Below, one piece after another: positions 10,651-23,512 of a stretch of 64,000 nucleotides of DNA (its first letter is position 1; every line of letters starts with the position of its first letter). Origin of the DNA: Liquidambar formosana (Eukaryota > Streptophyta > Magnoliopsida > Saxifragales > Altingiaceae); contig CM077831.1 in assembly GCA_039720395.1 (NCBI GenBank), positions 12,925,803 through 12,989,802 on the forward strand. The letters run 5' to 3'. The translations under genes were made by a program, and so were the position numbers. A model generated the notes under the pieces. It was not told the origin of the DNA and searched no databases. It worked only from the letters and a program-made list of their open reading frames with translations.

Positions 10651-11219
10651 TGACCACCATTTCGGTACTAACATGAACACCTCCATGAATTTGGGGAGGT
10701 TTGTCTGTGCTTACCTTGTAGGAGATGAAGAATGGGTCAGAGGCGGCTGAAGAGGCTCCTAAGATCCCCAAGGATGGATTTAACCTAATTCTATTCTATA
10801 AATACCTGAGTTTAGGATCGGGGAGGGAGGAGCCTGGAGAAATTAGTGAAAGAAAGAGAGAGAGTGGGAAGAGAATAAAAAAAGCTTGACTCAAAGGAAG
10901 AGGTGATACGAATTGGTAGTGGACCTGAGGGAGCAACCAATCAATCCTTGACCACACATGGGGTAAACCTTATCTTCTTAAATACATGCTCTGTTATTTG
11001 TTCATGTTAGTATTTGGTATGATGCATGATGAATGAAAGGATAATTTGTTTCACTATTTTGGTATGATATTGTTAGGTGTAGGAGGATTATGATGGCATG
11101 TTTAAGATATTAGGATAAGTGTTGCATTGCTTAAACAAAGGTTTATGTCTTTTAGGAGTGCTGCGAGTGGGATTGCACTAACGGTGGTTTTGCAGGGAAG
11201 ACTCACGTATCTGTTGTAG

Positions 11220-11440
11220 GGTCATGGTGCATACGCACATGTTTATACGTGTACGCATACTTTAGTGAGCGTACGCACTTCAGAGATACGCGTACACGCG
11301 CTCCTTGTTTTGTAGAAGAGAATGACTACTGTTTTGTAGGTTCGCGATGCGTACACATCGTTTGATGTGCATACGCACTTTACACTAGGCGTACGTGTTA
11401 TGAGGAGGTGCGTACCCACATCCAATCTGTGTGTACGCAC
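11220..11440. repeat. Second palindrome array in D LTR, downstream of TATA
   Basis: About nine diverged units such as GTGCATACGCAC, GAGCGTACGCAC, GGTGCGTACCCAC and GTGTGTACGCAC. It lies after the predicted leader-intron acceptor, so it would be in the spliced RNA. Confidence 0.65.
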
Positions 11441-11831
11441 ATCAGCTATGGCTAGATTTGCTTCCTCTTTTCTATTGCTTCGTTTTATTTATTTATTCCA
11501 TTTATTGTTCTTATTATATCATATTGACCTGTCATTTGTGTGTAATTAAATTGTTACATGTCTTTAGGGTGATCCCAATTAAATTGGAATATTAAATATG
11601 GTTAATAGATGCAAAGTAGGGGCCCGGTCTAAGGACCGGGCGATGTCGGGTGCCTAACACCTTCTCGACGGTGTACCTTAGCTCCGAACCGACTCTAGTT
11701 ATGACGAGTTAGACCCTTGCAAGGCGTCAAGTTTGGTTCCTGGATTTCCTAGGTGGTGACTCCTCTCCGTGCTAGTCCTCCGAGGCTAGTGCGTACTCCC
11801 GAACCACACGGTTTAGGGTGCAACGCTCACA

Positions 11832-12046
11832 AGAAGGATGTGGGTAAGGTGTATATAATGAACATAGATCTATTAGGATTTGAGTGAGGTGAGAATGAAG
11901 GTAAGTCATAAAAATAGGCAATAGGTGGCTGATTAAGTGGGAAAGAAGGTGCTACCATGGTTGACATGATGGAGGTTGTGGGTTGGGGGCGATGATGATG
12001 CTTCAACAGTTTTGAAAAAGGGAGAAATTTGTTGAGAGATGGCATA
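11832..12046 (-). pseudogene. Possible 5' coding end of a host gene cut by element D
   Basis: On the minus strand an open frame begins MPSLNKFLPFSKLLK at 12046 and runs into the D LTR, so D would have disrupted it. The frame can be extended upstream to 12156. Upstream lie GTGGGGCCCAC (12189-12199), a motif often found in plant promoters, and a CT-rich leader. The N-terminus is basic and serine-rich, like an organelle transit peptide. I do not recognise the protein; a chance frame is possible. Confidence 0.3.
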
Positions 12047-13180
12047 TTCTTTGCTTGTTTCACGAGATAGAAGAAGTGAGAAGTTGTGTTTGAATCAAAA
12101 AAAGAAGAAGTGAGGAGTTGTGTGGTTGTGATGGATTTGCAGGAAATGGTACACACAGAAGAGAAAAGGGGAGGAGATGGGATTAGATGTGGGGCCCACT
12201 AGAAATAAAGAAGAGGGAGAATGTGGGAGAGAAAGAGTGTGAGAAGTTTTGCTTTGCGCTGGCCTATTTAAATCAAGGTTATTTTCATCATAAACTAGTA
12301 AATAGACGATTTGGGTTTTAAAAAATAGGGGCTTTGGTCGCAAGTCCAAATTTTAGGACTTATGCAAACATTAGTCCGTTGGGAATTCTTGTGCAGCCTT
12401 AAATCCACTAAGCAATCCTTAGGACCAAAATACCCTTTTATGTACTATATTCACCCTTAATAAAAATATCATTCTCTCTTTCTCCCTCTCCCTCTCCCTT
12501 TCCTCCTCTCGTTCTCTCTCCCTCTCCCTCTCTCCCTCTTTCTGTCTACAAGTTTTTTCTTTTTTCACTCCATCAAAACTTATGATGCCAAAAACCATAA
12601 TGGCCAACAATGTAACTGCTCACCTAAGAAACCTCCAATTTTTACTATGTGAAGTCAATCAGATCTACAAATCTACTACTCAAGATAGAGACATCTAGAT
12701 CCAAAGTCATCACTCAAATTTCTTTTTTTTTTTTTCTTTTTTTCGACAAAGCAAGTGGTGAGCAAAGAAGAAACCTCAATTTTTCTTGACGAAGGAGGTA
12801 CTTAATCATCAGGTTTGATAGCGTGGTGGCTCGTTGTCATTATTAAGCACTCCAAATCTAAACCAGATTTTTGAACACCTGAATCTTGAGGAATATGATT
12901 TGAGTACATAATAACAATTTTGGAAATCATTAATGGCAGTTGAGGGTTAAAATAAGATAGAGAACCATTGATCTTTCTACTCTAGAGGTGTTTGTTAACC
13001 AAGACCCTGAAGCTTATACAACCAATATGCTATAAGCTACCCATCCCGTTGGCAACTTGAGAGGATCGCGATCTCTTTACTATGAAGCTAAAAGATGTAG
13101 AAACTGATTATGGTAGATTCTTAAGTGTCCAAAAATTACACTACTTCTATAGCTTTTATAATTTCTAATAGAACTAACAT
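12047..13180. other. Non-repetitive spacer, possible promoter side of the - strand gene
   Basis: Contains a CT-rich microsatellite (~12472-12543) and otherwise nothing I can assign. Open frames here are low-complexity. Confidence 0.4.
12472..12543. repeat. CT-rich microsatellite
   Basis: Imperfect (CTCTCC)n and (CCCTCT)n runs. It gives rise to a spurious Arg-Glu frame on the minus strand. Confidence 0.85.
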
Positions 13181-13204
13181 CAAGTTACGTGTAATTCTAA
13201 AATA

Positions 13205-13760
13205 GTTACTTATAACTATTTTAGAAAACTCACATCAAACTATTTTAATAAGTTAAATTTAATTACAAATTGTTTTAATAAGTTAGGTTTAATAAAAAAT
13301 ACTTAGATTCATCTATTTTCATAAGAAATTTTAGTCATATTACATAAAACATTGAAAATTTAATCACAAAAAGTTACATGTAACTGTTTCACAAATTTCA
13401 CGTCAAAAAACTAAATTTAACCTCAATAACTTAAATTTAACACTTTAATAAGTTGAATTTTATAACAAACACTTGGATTAAACTGTTTTTATGGAATATT
13501 ATAGTTAGATTATATAAATATTTAAGATATAATCGTATTTTTTAAAACAATTACATGTAACTGTTTAACAAGATTTACTTCAAATGGTTAAAATTAGTCA
13601 TAATCACTTAAATTTAATTGTTTTAATAAATTAAATTTAGGTACAAACACTTAGATTTAATAGTTTCCATAAAATATTGAAATTAGATTATGCAAATATT
13701 CAAAATTTTAATTTTTTTTTAATTTATAAACAGTTGAATGAAATTGTGTTTTATGTAGTC
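13205..13760. repeat. Degenerate tandem repeat, period ~168-181 bp, about three copies
   Basis: The landmark TTACATGTAACTGTTT recurs at 13205 (diverged), 13373, 13550 and ~13730 (diverged). Between copies, TTTAATAAGTT, ACACTTAGATT and ATTAGATTATATAAATATT repeat in the same order. Very AT-rich; possibly an old satellite or a decayed element. Confidence 0.6.
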
Positions 13761-14902
13761 AGTCAATGTAACTATTTTATTTTTATTTTTTTTGCATACT
13801 TTTATATTCATCATAGATCTTATTTTAAAGGTTTCAATGAATAGATTCTAAAAATGTAAATTTTATCAAAAAACGATGCATAGATTAAAAGTTATGCCAT
13901 TTTAAAGTTTGAAAACAAAAAATAACTTAAGGGTATATTTGACTTTATACACTTAAGACTTAGACAAATAAACAACTGTTTCACTTAAAAGTGGACTTAT
14001 AGCCGCATAAGTTTTTTCCATGAACTTATGCCTCCATAACTCCCATAGAGTGGACTTTTCCCTATAAAAAAAAGTTGCTTGACTAATTACCAAATAAGCC
14101 TTATATGATGGATTAATGGCTGAATCTCCCTTAATTTAATTATTTCATGTATTATTTCCTTTCTTAAAGACAATCTTGGCATTTTTGTGTTTTATGCATG
14201 ACATAGCCATTTCCGTTAGTCAAACTAGCAGTTAACGGATGGATGGGAGGTAAGCCTTAAATTCATTATACTTCAAGTGAGGTCAATGTAATTTTTGAAA
14301 TGTCAATGGATCAAGGTAAATGTCACATTTTATCAAACCTCAAGCAAGGTCAATGTAAGTTTCTCTTTTCCCCCCCCCCCCCCCTTTTTTTTTGTTAAAA
14401 ATATATATTGTGGAGGTGATTGTGTTCAAATGTGGAATATTAAATTAAAAGAGAATCTATTGATCTTCATTTTAATTCCAATTATTGTAGATAAATTAAA
14501 ATTTCTTTATTTATGTCCATTAATTGGTTTTGATGTCATGCAACACTTTTCTTTATTATGTACCGTAATAGATATGTATATATGGCAACCATTTTCAATT
14601 TTGGTAACATATGAATTGGGTAGACATGCATCATTTTCATTTTTATTTCACACAAACTTGAAACCTCCATGATGTTACGCAAATTGGCAATGGCAACCAA
14701 AATATAGGCTAAAGCAGCATAAATCTTACACACTGCGGAATTGAAACAGAGGAAGGAAATTGAGGAAGCACTAGTGAAAGAAAAACAAGGGGTTGGCGAG
14801 ATGAAGCCATGGAACAACTCCGGGTCTCCCTGAAATTTGGGGTATAGTTAATGACACTAATATGTAGTTTGCCCTTTTATTTTCCTTTCTTTCTTCAACC
14901 AA
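13761..14902. other. AT-rich spacer
   Basis: No gene recognised. It includes a C run followed by a T run near 14371-14393 and ACGGATGGATGGGAG near 14234. Frames at 14295-14672 (+) and 14536-14817 (-) have no recognisable domain. Confidence 0.4.
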
Positions 14903-15087
14903 AGGGCCATTTTCCGGTGTAATGGTTAAAATAAATTCTCTACCTGTGGCTTTGCATCTATTTTTATAAATTTATAAAAAATATAGAAATAAAAAAAAAT
15001 GTTATGCATCTATATATCCAGCTCACCCCCTTCCAAGACCCTGCTTAATTATTGGAACCCAGTACTAACGCTGGGTAATGACCTTTT
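14903..15087 (+). mobile_element. tRNA-derived SINE (Au-like), partial
   Basis: It begins GGCCATTTTCCGGTGTAATGG, like the Pol III box A head of plant Au-type SINEs, and ends CCAAGACCCTGC...GGAACCCAGTAC...GGGTAATGACCTTTT, like the conserved 3' end of that group. The box B region is replaced by AT-rich sequence. Identified from memory of the family consensus. Confidence 0.5.
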
Positions 15088-15145
15088 ACACTCTTATGCC
15101 ACAAAAGAACTTCACTGGATAATCATTATCAGTGGATAAATTGTA

Positions 15146-15402
15146 CTCCCTCCATTCTTATTTGATTGTCCCCTTTGAAAAAACACACTTTTTTAAGTAA
15201 CTCAATTAAATGCTTTCAAATCAACATTTATGTTTTAAAATTCTAATTTTGCCCTCAAGTGTACAAAACATTGGAAAGAGAAAAGATATTTTTAAGGATA
15301 GTTTAGGAAATAAAAAAAAAAATCATTGACTTTTTGAATGTGACAATAATTTTGGAACATCCCTAAAAAGAAAGTAGGCCATTTAAATAGAAACGGAAAG
15401 AG
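15146..15402. mobile_element. Stowaway-like MITE (Tc1/mariner type)
   Basis: The terminal repeats read CTCCCTCCATTCTTATTT at the left and, on the other strand, CTCTTTCCGTTTCTATTT at the right. TA lies on both sides (15144-15145 and 15403-15404). Length ~257 bp, AT-rich, no coding capacity. Confidence 0.75.
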
Positions 15403-16956
15403 TATTACTTTTGTTTGATTAATTAAACTTGGACGAAGTCATGGAAGATCCGCAAGTGGCTGCGGATGGTTTTACTAACGAAGCAAAGGCTTTGAGAGGA
15501 TGGCTGGATAGTGGACACTGTATATACTTCTCCCATGACAAATCTTGAGCTCACACACCGCAATCTTGTCCCTAACCTTGCTCTTCGTTCTGCTATTCAG
15601 GAGTGGCACCAACAACATTGAAATATACTCCATATTTACCTTCTTTTTTTTCTTTTGTTTTAAATACATCCATGTATATGCTCTCTTTCTTTCTTCTCTT
15701 TCCTCTTTTGTTTGGGTTTGGAGTTTCTCATTCCATTTTTCTGAATACAGTACATGAATACTCGCTCTAGACTGTTTTCTCATACTCCTTCAAAAGCATA
15801 GTGTCCCCACCATGTAAACTTTATATATATTTCAAAGTACTGCTAACTATTTTTTTGGGCATCATTTCTCTTTGTTTGAATTGCTAAATTAATTTCCCCC
15901 TTATAAATGACTCGACCAAAATCCTCAATCTGTTGGGGTGTATTTTAAAAAGGGAAAATTAGTAATAACCCTTATTAGGGATATGACTTTAGCAAAAAAC
16001 GCTACTTAAGATTTAGTAATTTAATAACCCCTTTTTTTAAGTTGTTATTCGTGATGAGGTAAAACCATGTTTTTTTATACCAGATATAACCTTTATTTGA
16101 CATTTCGGCATTACTTGTACAGCAGATATGGAAAACCCAGTTTTCCATATGAAGAGTAAAAACTGTAACCGTTTTTTAGGGGATTTAATTTCATGGGAGA
16201 GATTTTTTGGTTACATCATGTTTATCTCTCTTCAGACCAGCGCAGAAGGTGGAAATTCAAATTTGAATTCCCAAAGTTTCACTCACTTCAAGTGGCTCCA
16301 AGAGATTTCGTTTAGGTGTAAAAGTGTTCGTAGTTTCTTCTTTGTCGATCTGTTTTACAGATTTTCAGTGATTGTCTGGGTTTTAGATGGGAAATCAGTA
16401 GTGAAAGTGTTCATTTTGTTGATTTCGAAAAGTACAAAGCATTGTTTCTAGGGGTGGTCGTTGAATATCGCTGGGGTTTTGTGTGGATTTCATAATACGG
16501 GATTCAGCTACTGTACACATAAGTTGAGTGCATATATTTTTGCTAGTTATGAGTTTTTTTACATGTTTATTGCATTTGTCATTGAGATTTGAGTGGGCTT
16601 CATATGTGTGGGTGAGTATTTTGTGGATGTGTGTCCTACAAATGGACATGTAGATTGGAGATTGGAGATTGTCGAGTTTGATGGATTTGTATGGTGTGGT
16701 TAATTCACTAGTACTGTTTTGTTCTGTTTTTAGAAAAAAGGAAGTGCAGGGTTAAATTTACTATGCAAACAGTATCATGATACTTTCTACTATTTATTAT
16801 ATGTTTACGTATCTATGGGTAGTAAAGTGGTACTGTTGAGAGAATAGGAGACACGCTGTTTATGGTTTTGGTTTATATGTTGTGTTGTTTATGTTCACAT
16901 AATAAATTGATATTGTTTGTGTATTTACACAAGTTAATATATCCATTTGAAATGCG
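15403..16956. other. Spacer, then 5' non-coding region of the MULE
   Basis: From ~15950 the sequence probably belongs to the MULE, but its outer end is not defined. The frame at 16128-16451 has no recognised domain. Short motifs of the type AGTGGTACTGTT begin here (16709, 16770, 16824). Confidence 0.4.
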
Positions 16957-19333
16957 ATGGATGAGAACATATGTTTAATGTGTACTTTTGGTGGGAGGAC
17001 AGCTGCTATGCCCGCAGATGCACACACATCTTTTGATGATATTCAAGGGTTTATTATATTGAAATGGAGGAGTTTGAGGTCGGGGATGGTTGGGCTGTTT
17101 TATTCGCTTCCTAGTTATACGAAAATTATGATAGACAATGATGTTGACGTAAGAACTATGTTATCCATTGGGAGGCGTATACACATGATTCAATTTGACA
17201 TTGAGGTGGTAGATAATGGTGGCATGGTAGGTGGAGGCGACTTGTTGAATATTTGTAATGGTGAAGTTTCGGGGGGAGAATTTAATGATATAGAAACTGA
17301 TTTGTTGCCATCTTTTTGTTCACATAAGGAACGGACTTTGCTTAGTGCTAGTTGGGCGCACTTGATAAAGAATGTGGGTTAGTGTTTTAAAGATGGCGTC
17401 AAAGGATTTAGGGTTGTGTTGTGCAAATATTCAGTTGAAATTGGATTTAACTATGATTTTGTAAGGAATGAATCGGATAGAGTAGCAACTGTATGTAGGA
17501 TGAAGGAGTAAAGGGGCTACGAATGGCGAGTGCATGTACGCATGGAGCATGCAAATGGGTGGTTCTACATACATCAACTGAACAATGTTCACACATGTAG
17601 GGCAGCTGTTTGAACGACCAAGCATAATAGGATGGGGTCTGACATTGTGTCATCCAAAATGGTAGAGTTTATGCGCGATAAGCCGCTTTTGAGTGCTGTT
17701 GAAGTTCGGCGAGATTTTAAAAGGAAGTATGGGCTGGATATATCTTACACCAATGCGTGGATGAGTATTAAGAAGGAGCAGAATTGTTTGTATAGTGATA
17801 ACTCCGAGTCAATTGACCAACTTCGTTGGTTCATTGAGGAGTCCATGAGGACAAATCTGGGCAGCAAACTTTTTTTGGATATGGATGAATGTAGTAATCG
17901 GTTTAAGAGGTTTTTTGCATCTTTCTATGCATGCATTCATGGTTTCACATATTGTCGACCAATGTTGTTTGTGGATGGTACCTTTTTGAAAAGTAGGTAC
18001 AGAGGGCAATTGTTAGCTGTGATGGCAAAGAATGGAAACCAAGGTATGTTTTATGGTGTTAATATTGTTCAATTTAGTTGATTTGAAAGTGTAAGAGTGA
18101 GTTGTTAATGTTCAATGTAGAATGTGAGAAGATTGTAGTGTTTTGTATGGTAGTACTGTATTTTGGTACTGCTGAGTCTTTATTTTCATGTATTTATGAG
18201 ACAGTATGGTGGTACTATCAAATGAGTTATTGATTGATTATGTAGTTTAGTATCATTTTAAAGAAGCATGTGTTATTATTTTTGTTGTTGCAGGGTTATT
18301 CCCGATGGCGTTTGCTGTGGTTGATGCTGAGTCAGAAGATAATTGGAGATGGTTTTTTGAGAATTTGCATGAAATTGTAGGGGATGCGAGGCAACTCACG
18401 TTTATTTCAGATCGAAACAATGGGTTGAGGTCAACGCTGGCAAAAGTATTTCCAACAGCATACCATGCCTATTGCCTTCATTATTTGAAGATGAATTTGC
18501 GAGACAAAGTTAAGGGTTATAAGTCATTCAAAGATCGAATGGTGTTTTTATTTCGCAAATGTGCATATGCTCCAACTGAGCATAAGTTTGAGGAGAAGTT
18601 GTCTGAGTTGTTGGCTGAAGGGAATGAGTAAGTGCAATTTTTCCTTAATGACTGTCCTTTCCAATGTTAGGTGAACACGTACTTCCAAGGGCAGCGGTAT
18701 AGTGAAATGTGCTCTAATGTTGCTGAATCATTTAATGCTTGGATTAAGGAAGCTCGTTTCCTCCCAATTACAAACATGGTTGATTTGATTAGATCCCAGA
18801 TTAAGGTGCAAACGTGTAATAGGAGGTTGGAAGCCGATTTTTGGAATACTATATTATGCTCGAAGATGGACGAGAGGTTGGGTAATGAGTTGGATAAGGG
18901 AAGGACATGGAGGGTTAACATGTCCAGTGATAGTGTATTTGAGGTTCATTCGTACCCGTCTGTTACTGTTGACATTTTAAATTGCACGTGTACTTGTTAT
19001 CAGTGGCAGATAAATGGGTTTCCATGCTCACACGCTGCTGTAGCAATTCAAGCCGGTGGTGGTGACATTAATGACTATGTGGATGATTACTTTTACACAT
19101 CTTCATTTCGTGAAGCTTACTCTCAACCTATTCATCCCATTTCTACGGCTCTCAAAGTGGGAGTTAGTGTAGAAAATCATGAATTTGTACTTCCACCCAA
19201 CACGAGACGGCCTACAAAGAGGCCAAAGAATAGGAGGATACTTTCAAGAGGAGAGAAGATAAGGCAAATCAAATGTGGTAGATGTGGAAGGCTTGGAACT
19301 TATAATAAGAAAACATGTCAAGAACCAATATAG
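16957..19333 (+). pseudogene. MULE transposase (mudrA type), pseudogene
   Basis: The protein is a MULE transposase: an N-terminal region, a MuDR DNA-binding-like part (FRVVLCKYSVEIGF, YEWRVHVRME, NNVHTCRAA), the catalytic core with Asp in LFVDGTFL (17973), Asp in FISDRNNGL (18410) and Glu in NVAESFNAW (18725), a SWIM zinc finger CTCYQW...FPCSHAA (~18985-19040) and a C-terminal CxxC knuckle. One intron, 18044-18293, splits the core. The same frame is broken by stops at 17380, 17509, 17611, 18629 and 18668; most fit CAG>TAG, CGA>TGA or TGG>TAG. The element was once autonomous and is now dead. The CACTA element sits 0.5 kb downstream. Confidence 0.9.
18044..18293 (+). other. Intron in MULE transposase
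   Basis: Donor CAAG|GTATGT and acceptor TTGTTGTTGCAG|GG restore the frame between GNQ and GLFPMAFAVVDAES, where the family is continuous. The intron holds copies of the GGTACT motif. Confidence 0.85.
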
Positions 19334-19834
19334 CATTTGTTTGTGGTTGTTTTTTTAAGTTGTTGGTAATTTTAAATGTTCTAAGTTGGTTGTAGTGTGT
19401 TTTATGATGTCCAATTTTTAGGGCATAGAGTGACATTTTTTTAAAGCATAATGTTACACATTGAAATATATGATTTTATGATATGTATATGTTGCAAATG
19501 AGTATGCTGAAATGTTAATTCAAACTTATAACAGGATAGTGATACTGTCCGTAACATAAAATAACAAATAGCACCAATGTCAATTTGTCACGCAACTATG
19601 ATTACCATGATAATTTGTCATTGGACATGAGCAACTTATTGGATTTGTAATTGTCGATCGTGTAATGATACTGTTAGGTAACGATATATGGTAGTTTCAT
19701 TTGAAGTACAACTTATTGGTGATGCGTTGACATGTTTTTGAATTTTGTAATATTGAATAGGAACCAACTACGTCTATTACTTTGATTGGACATACAATAA
19801 TATGATGGGTGTAATTACACTACTACAAAAACGT

Positions 19835-20370
19835 TGATAGATGACTGTATTTAATAGTCATCTTTTAGCAAAACAGTCATCTTTGTTTTTAGAAAAAATA
19901 GTCATCTCTTCAGGCGTCATCTTTTATCATCAAATAAGATGACCGTTTTCTACGGTCATCTTTGAGAGTAATAGATGACCGTTTTTAAAAAACAGTCATG
20001 TTTGTCTCAAAGAAAGAAGATCCTTCATTCATTAACACGGTCATCTTTTGTGCTATAGATGACCGTTAAAAACGGTCATATATTCAACAAAACATGACTG
20101 GTTTTATCTTAAAAACAGTCATATATTAATATATAAGATGACTGGTTTTAACAGTCATCTTTTGTTCTTAAAAACAGTCATATATTACTATATAAGATGA
20201 CTGTTTTTCACAGTCATCTTATATTCTTAAAAACAGTCATATATTACTATATAAGATGACTGTGTAATTATTTAAGATGACTATTTTTCACAGTCATCTT
20301 ATGCTCTTAAAGCCAGTCATCTTATGTATTAAAAGATGACTATAAAAAACAGTCATCTTATTTATGGCTC
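19835..20370. repeat. Left subterminal repeats of CACTA element
   Basis: Roughly 25-30 copies of GATGACYG or its complement, often paired as hairpins (AGATGACTG...CAGTCATCT) with AT-rich spacers. These are typical CACTA transposase-binding sites. Confidence 0.85.
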
Positions 20371-21597
20371 CATTTTTTTATTTTTTTTTTTTGGTGGTAT
20401 TCATATACAAAAAATATGTCATATACTATTTACTACCCTACAAACCTACTATTAAATTTGATATATCAACCTGTTTATACAAATTACTCAATAATTAAAT
20501 TCTCAATATGAAATGAAAGAAATTAAGACAAATAAAATAACAAAGGAAATTAAATCACTCATATTAATTATAAAACCATCATTTTCATTTGGATTACAAG
20601 TACAAGGTTTCAAAAGTCATCACCATTCCCTTGACTTAACTAATGCTACAATATTTTTGATGTTAAAATGAAAAACAAATCTAAAAAGGCAACATCCTCA
20701 AAAAATTTTCACCTTTTGCCATGATACATGATTCAACTACACAAAAAGAAGCCATCAGGTGAGAAACAAAAAAACAAAAAAAAAAAAGGGGGACGAATTA
20801 GAAGAGTGAGCATCCACAAAACTTCAGTATTAATTTGCTCCTATTTCTTTGACTCTATCAAAGCAAAATATCCCTTCTCTCTCTCTCTCTATCTCACCTA
20901 CACATGCACCTGCAAAAGGCAAAATCTATTTAACACAGTTCTATACAACAGTGTGCTAATCGCAAAAAGAAAAAGCTAAAAATGCAGAAATGGGAAAAAA
21001 CAAAATCTCCACAAATCATACCAGTTTTTGAACTAATTAAGACCCAATGAATGTCAACATCAAATTTCTCCCTTTAGAATGCAAAATAAAAGCATAGAAA
21101 TGCTCCATTACCTGCAAAAAGAAAAATCTTTTAACAGTTCTGTGTAACAATGAGCTAATAGCAAAAAGATAGATCTATCAACATTTAGATGCACACACAG
21201 ATAGAAAGCAAACCAAAAAATCAGATCATATTCTGTGCTAAGGCCACCATAAATGGATAGATATTCCATTTGCATAACTACAAGCGTGTCTGCCTAAAGT
21301 CCCTACAAAACAGAATGCATATAAACCAAATTTTGTTCCAAATGATATTTAGTCAATTTAAATGTCCAATCTGCAATGCATGGTTTCAAGGCAAATTGCA
21401 ACAATGCTAACTGCTGAATAAACCTCTGTGCTGAGTTTACTTGAATTGCAACCAAACCTACTCTCTATTTGGTTCCTGGATACTAGATACCAAAGATTGA
21501 ATTGACTTAATGGTAATAAAAGCTGTCTCCTCTCATCCTAAGAGAACTCATCTCACCAGTCAACACTCAAAACTCAACACTGTACACAAGCTTTAAC

Positions 21598-21664
<67 letters not shown>

Positions 21665-23512
21665 AACAACAAAAAGAACAAAACAAAACAAAACAAAAAC
21701 AAAAACAAAGCAAACTTGTAAAAGCTCATATATCCAGTTGAGGCAGTTTCATTTTTTGTTGACATCTCTTTTTTCTTTTTAATGTGGAGAATTCTATCCT
21801 GGTGACTGTTTTCCAGACTAAAACCCAAATAGGATCCCTGACTGTCAACTTGCTACAAATTGACTACCATTTCATAGCACGTAACTAAACAGTTTGTAAT
21901 TCAAGTGCATGTCAATATTGCAACCAATGTTTTCAAAGGCACGGGAGTAAGGTGAGGCATTTTTTCACCAGTGGGGCAAAGCATTAGTGATAAGCCTCAA
22001 GGCATGGGGTTTAAGTCTTTCGAGTTTTCAATTTTTATATAGCAAAAAAATATTACATAACCCAACTTTTAATAAATTCATGGTCCAACCAACAAAATAA
22101 AATGTTCATATAACCCAAATTCAAATAAGTTCCAAACAGAGGCTATGTTATGCTAAAAAAACAAAGCCAAAGGCTGTGTTATGCTAAAAAAAAGGGTAGA
22201 GGTTTTGTTATATATATTAATAAAAAAAAAATTAAAAGGTAAAGGTATTCTAAAAAAGGGCAAAGGCTGAAAAAATAGAAAGCCCGATGTTATTAAAAGC
22301 AGTAAGGTCCCTCACTGTGCTCGATTAGAAGGGCAAGGGCATGAAAAATCAAAAGAGACAAAAGAAGAAAATGTTTGCCAGAAGCCTCACCGTCTGTGAC
22401 GACCTCTTTTGTCACCAGAAGAAAGCCTGAGAAGGATCACCAGAAGCTATAACGACCTTAGTTGACCTCACACACACATACAAAACGCTTTTTTGAAGTG
22501 TTGAACATACATCTCAGTTCTAGGGTGCATGCCCAGCTGGAATACCACCCAAATCTATACGCTCAGGTGTGTTTTACCCAAACACCTTGTAATGCACCCA
22601 GAGCACGCCCAGTGCACATTTTTGGAAACACTGATGGCAACAAGAGACTCTGGATTTTCACCAAGCTATCAAAAATGAAGTCCAAAGGAACTTTATCACA
22701 GGCCAAGGCGCCAAGTGGCCAACAAACCTAAATCTCTTCAAATATTAATTTAAAAATCTTATACATAAAATAGAACCTCATTTTCATGGAAGTTTGTTAT
22801 GGTGTAGCGTTCCCTTGATGTACTCTTTTATTGATTAATATATTTAATTTATAGAACCTCATTTTTAAAAATAAAAAGAGAAGGAGGTTAATTTAAATGA
22901 ACTTGAAAATAAACGGCAAAAAAAAAATTTTTTTGATTTAATTACTCCAAATTTTTGTGATTGAAAACTAATGTTATTAAATTCTTAGACCTGATTTAAT
23001 TAAATTCTCAAAGGCCAAAATCTTGAGTTGATTCAACACCCAAGGACAATAGATCATGCCTCACTAGGACCTGAGCTAGTGTACTAGTGAAATGACCAAA
23101 ACTCAAAGGGGGTGTAGAAAGTTGAGCATTTGCCATAAGAACAGTGTAAGTTGAAATTTTTGCTCGTATAAGAATATCAAAGTGTCTGATGCATGTCTAA
23201 GAAATTGCGCTTGTTATTTGTCTCTAATAAACTTATACCAGCCAAAAGAGACATAAAAATAAAAATATGATGAAAAAATGTTGCTCACTAGGTAGGTAAT
23301 AAGTATGACATTTATCCTAGCGTTCCCACTTCCCAAGATAATATTGATACCAGAATAGCAGTTTTAATTGTAATGCAGGAATTATTTTTTACCTTAGATT
23401 TGGTAGCACCTAGTGAAAACATGTAGCATCAGGTAGCAAAGAGTTCCCACATCACACACAACATTACGGGTAAAATGAGCAAAATATAGCTTAAAAAACC
23501 CAACTACCAACC
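20371..23512. other. CACTA interior, no recognised gene
   Basis: AT-rich. It contains a CT run (~20878-20891), the homopolymer block 21599-21663 and degenerate repeated words near 22130-22200. The frame 22462-22731 has no recognisable domain. Some of it may be introns or UTRs of captured genes. Confidence 0.4.
21599..21663. repeat. Homopolymer block, 33 C followed by 32 A
   Basis: Direct reading. The true length is uncertain because such runs are prone to sequencing and assembly error; it gives a spurious Gly/Phe-rich minus-strand frame. Confidence 0.9.

Larger units (their letters stand above)
5969..11831 (+). mobile_element. Element D: 3' part of a Tat-type retrotransposon with two antisense PMD genes
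   Basis: The 5' part is cut off by the family-2 insertion. What remains is the 5' half of antisense gene 1 (5969-6340), antisense gene 2 (7114-9553), a 3' region with a TACGTAGGC box plus hairpin (10247-10275), a PPT-like AAAAGAAGGGCAAC and the 3' LTR (10396-11831). The gene order is the same as in copy C (58376-62850), although sequence identity is low, so D belongs to a different family with the same design. Confidence 0.75.
10396..11831 (+). mobile_element. 3' LTR of element D (1436 bp)
   Basis: It begins TGTAGACACCCCATTTTGTCC and ends AACGCTCACA. TATAAATA is at 10797-10804. Palindrome arrays lie upstream (10535-10650) and downstream (11220-11440) of it. A leader intron is possible from GGG|GTAAAC (10963) to TTTGCAG (11195). 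The R-U5 hairpin near 11630-11690 and AGGTGGTGACTCC near 11752 match family-1 U5 in order. The next five bases, AGAAG, would be the target duplication. Confidence 0.75.

Noticed and set aside
12419..12610. Arg/Glu-rich minus-strand frame
   Set aside because: Product of a CT-rich microsatellite.
16128..16451. 107-residue + frame upstream of the MULE transposase
   Set aside because: No domain, base composition like the non-coding surroundings, and no splice or motif support.
18629..18670. GTAAGT...TTAG between two MULE transposase exons looks like a short intron
   Set aside because: The 36 bases between the two stops are in frame and encode the residues expected in the family (a DCPFQC stretch before the site of a conserved Trp), so these are two nonsense codons in a continuous frame.
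21574..21828. Minus-strand frame with Gly and Phe runs
   Set aside because: Produced by the C33/A32 homopolymer block.
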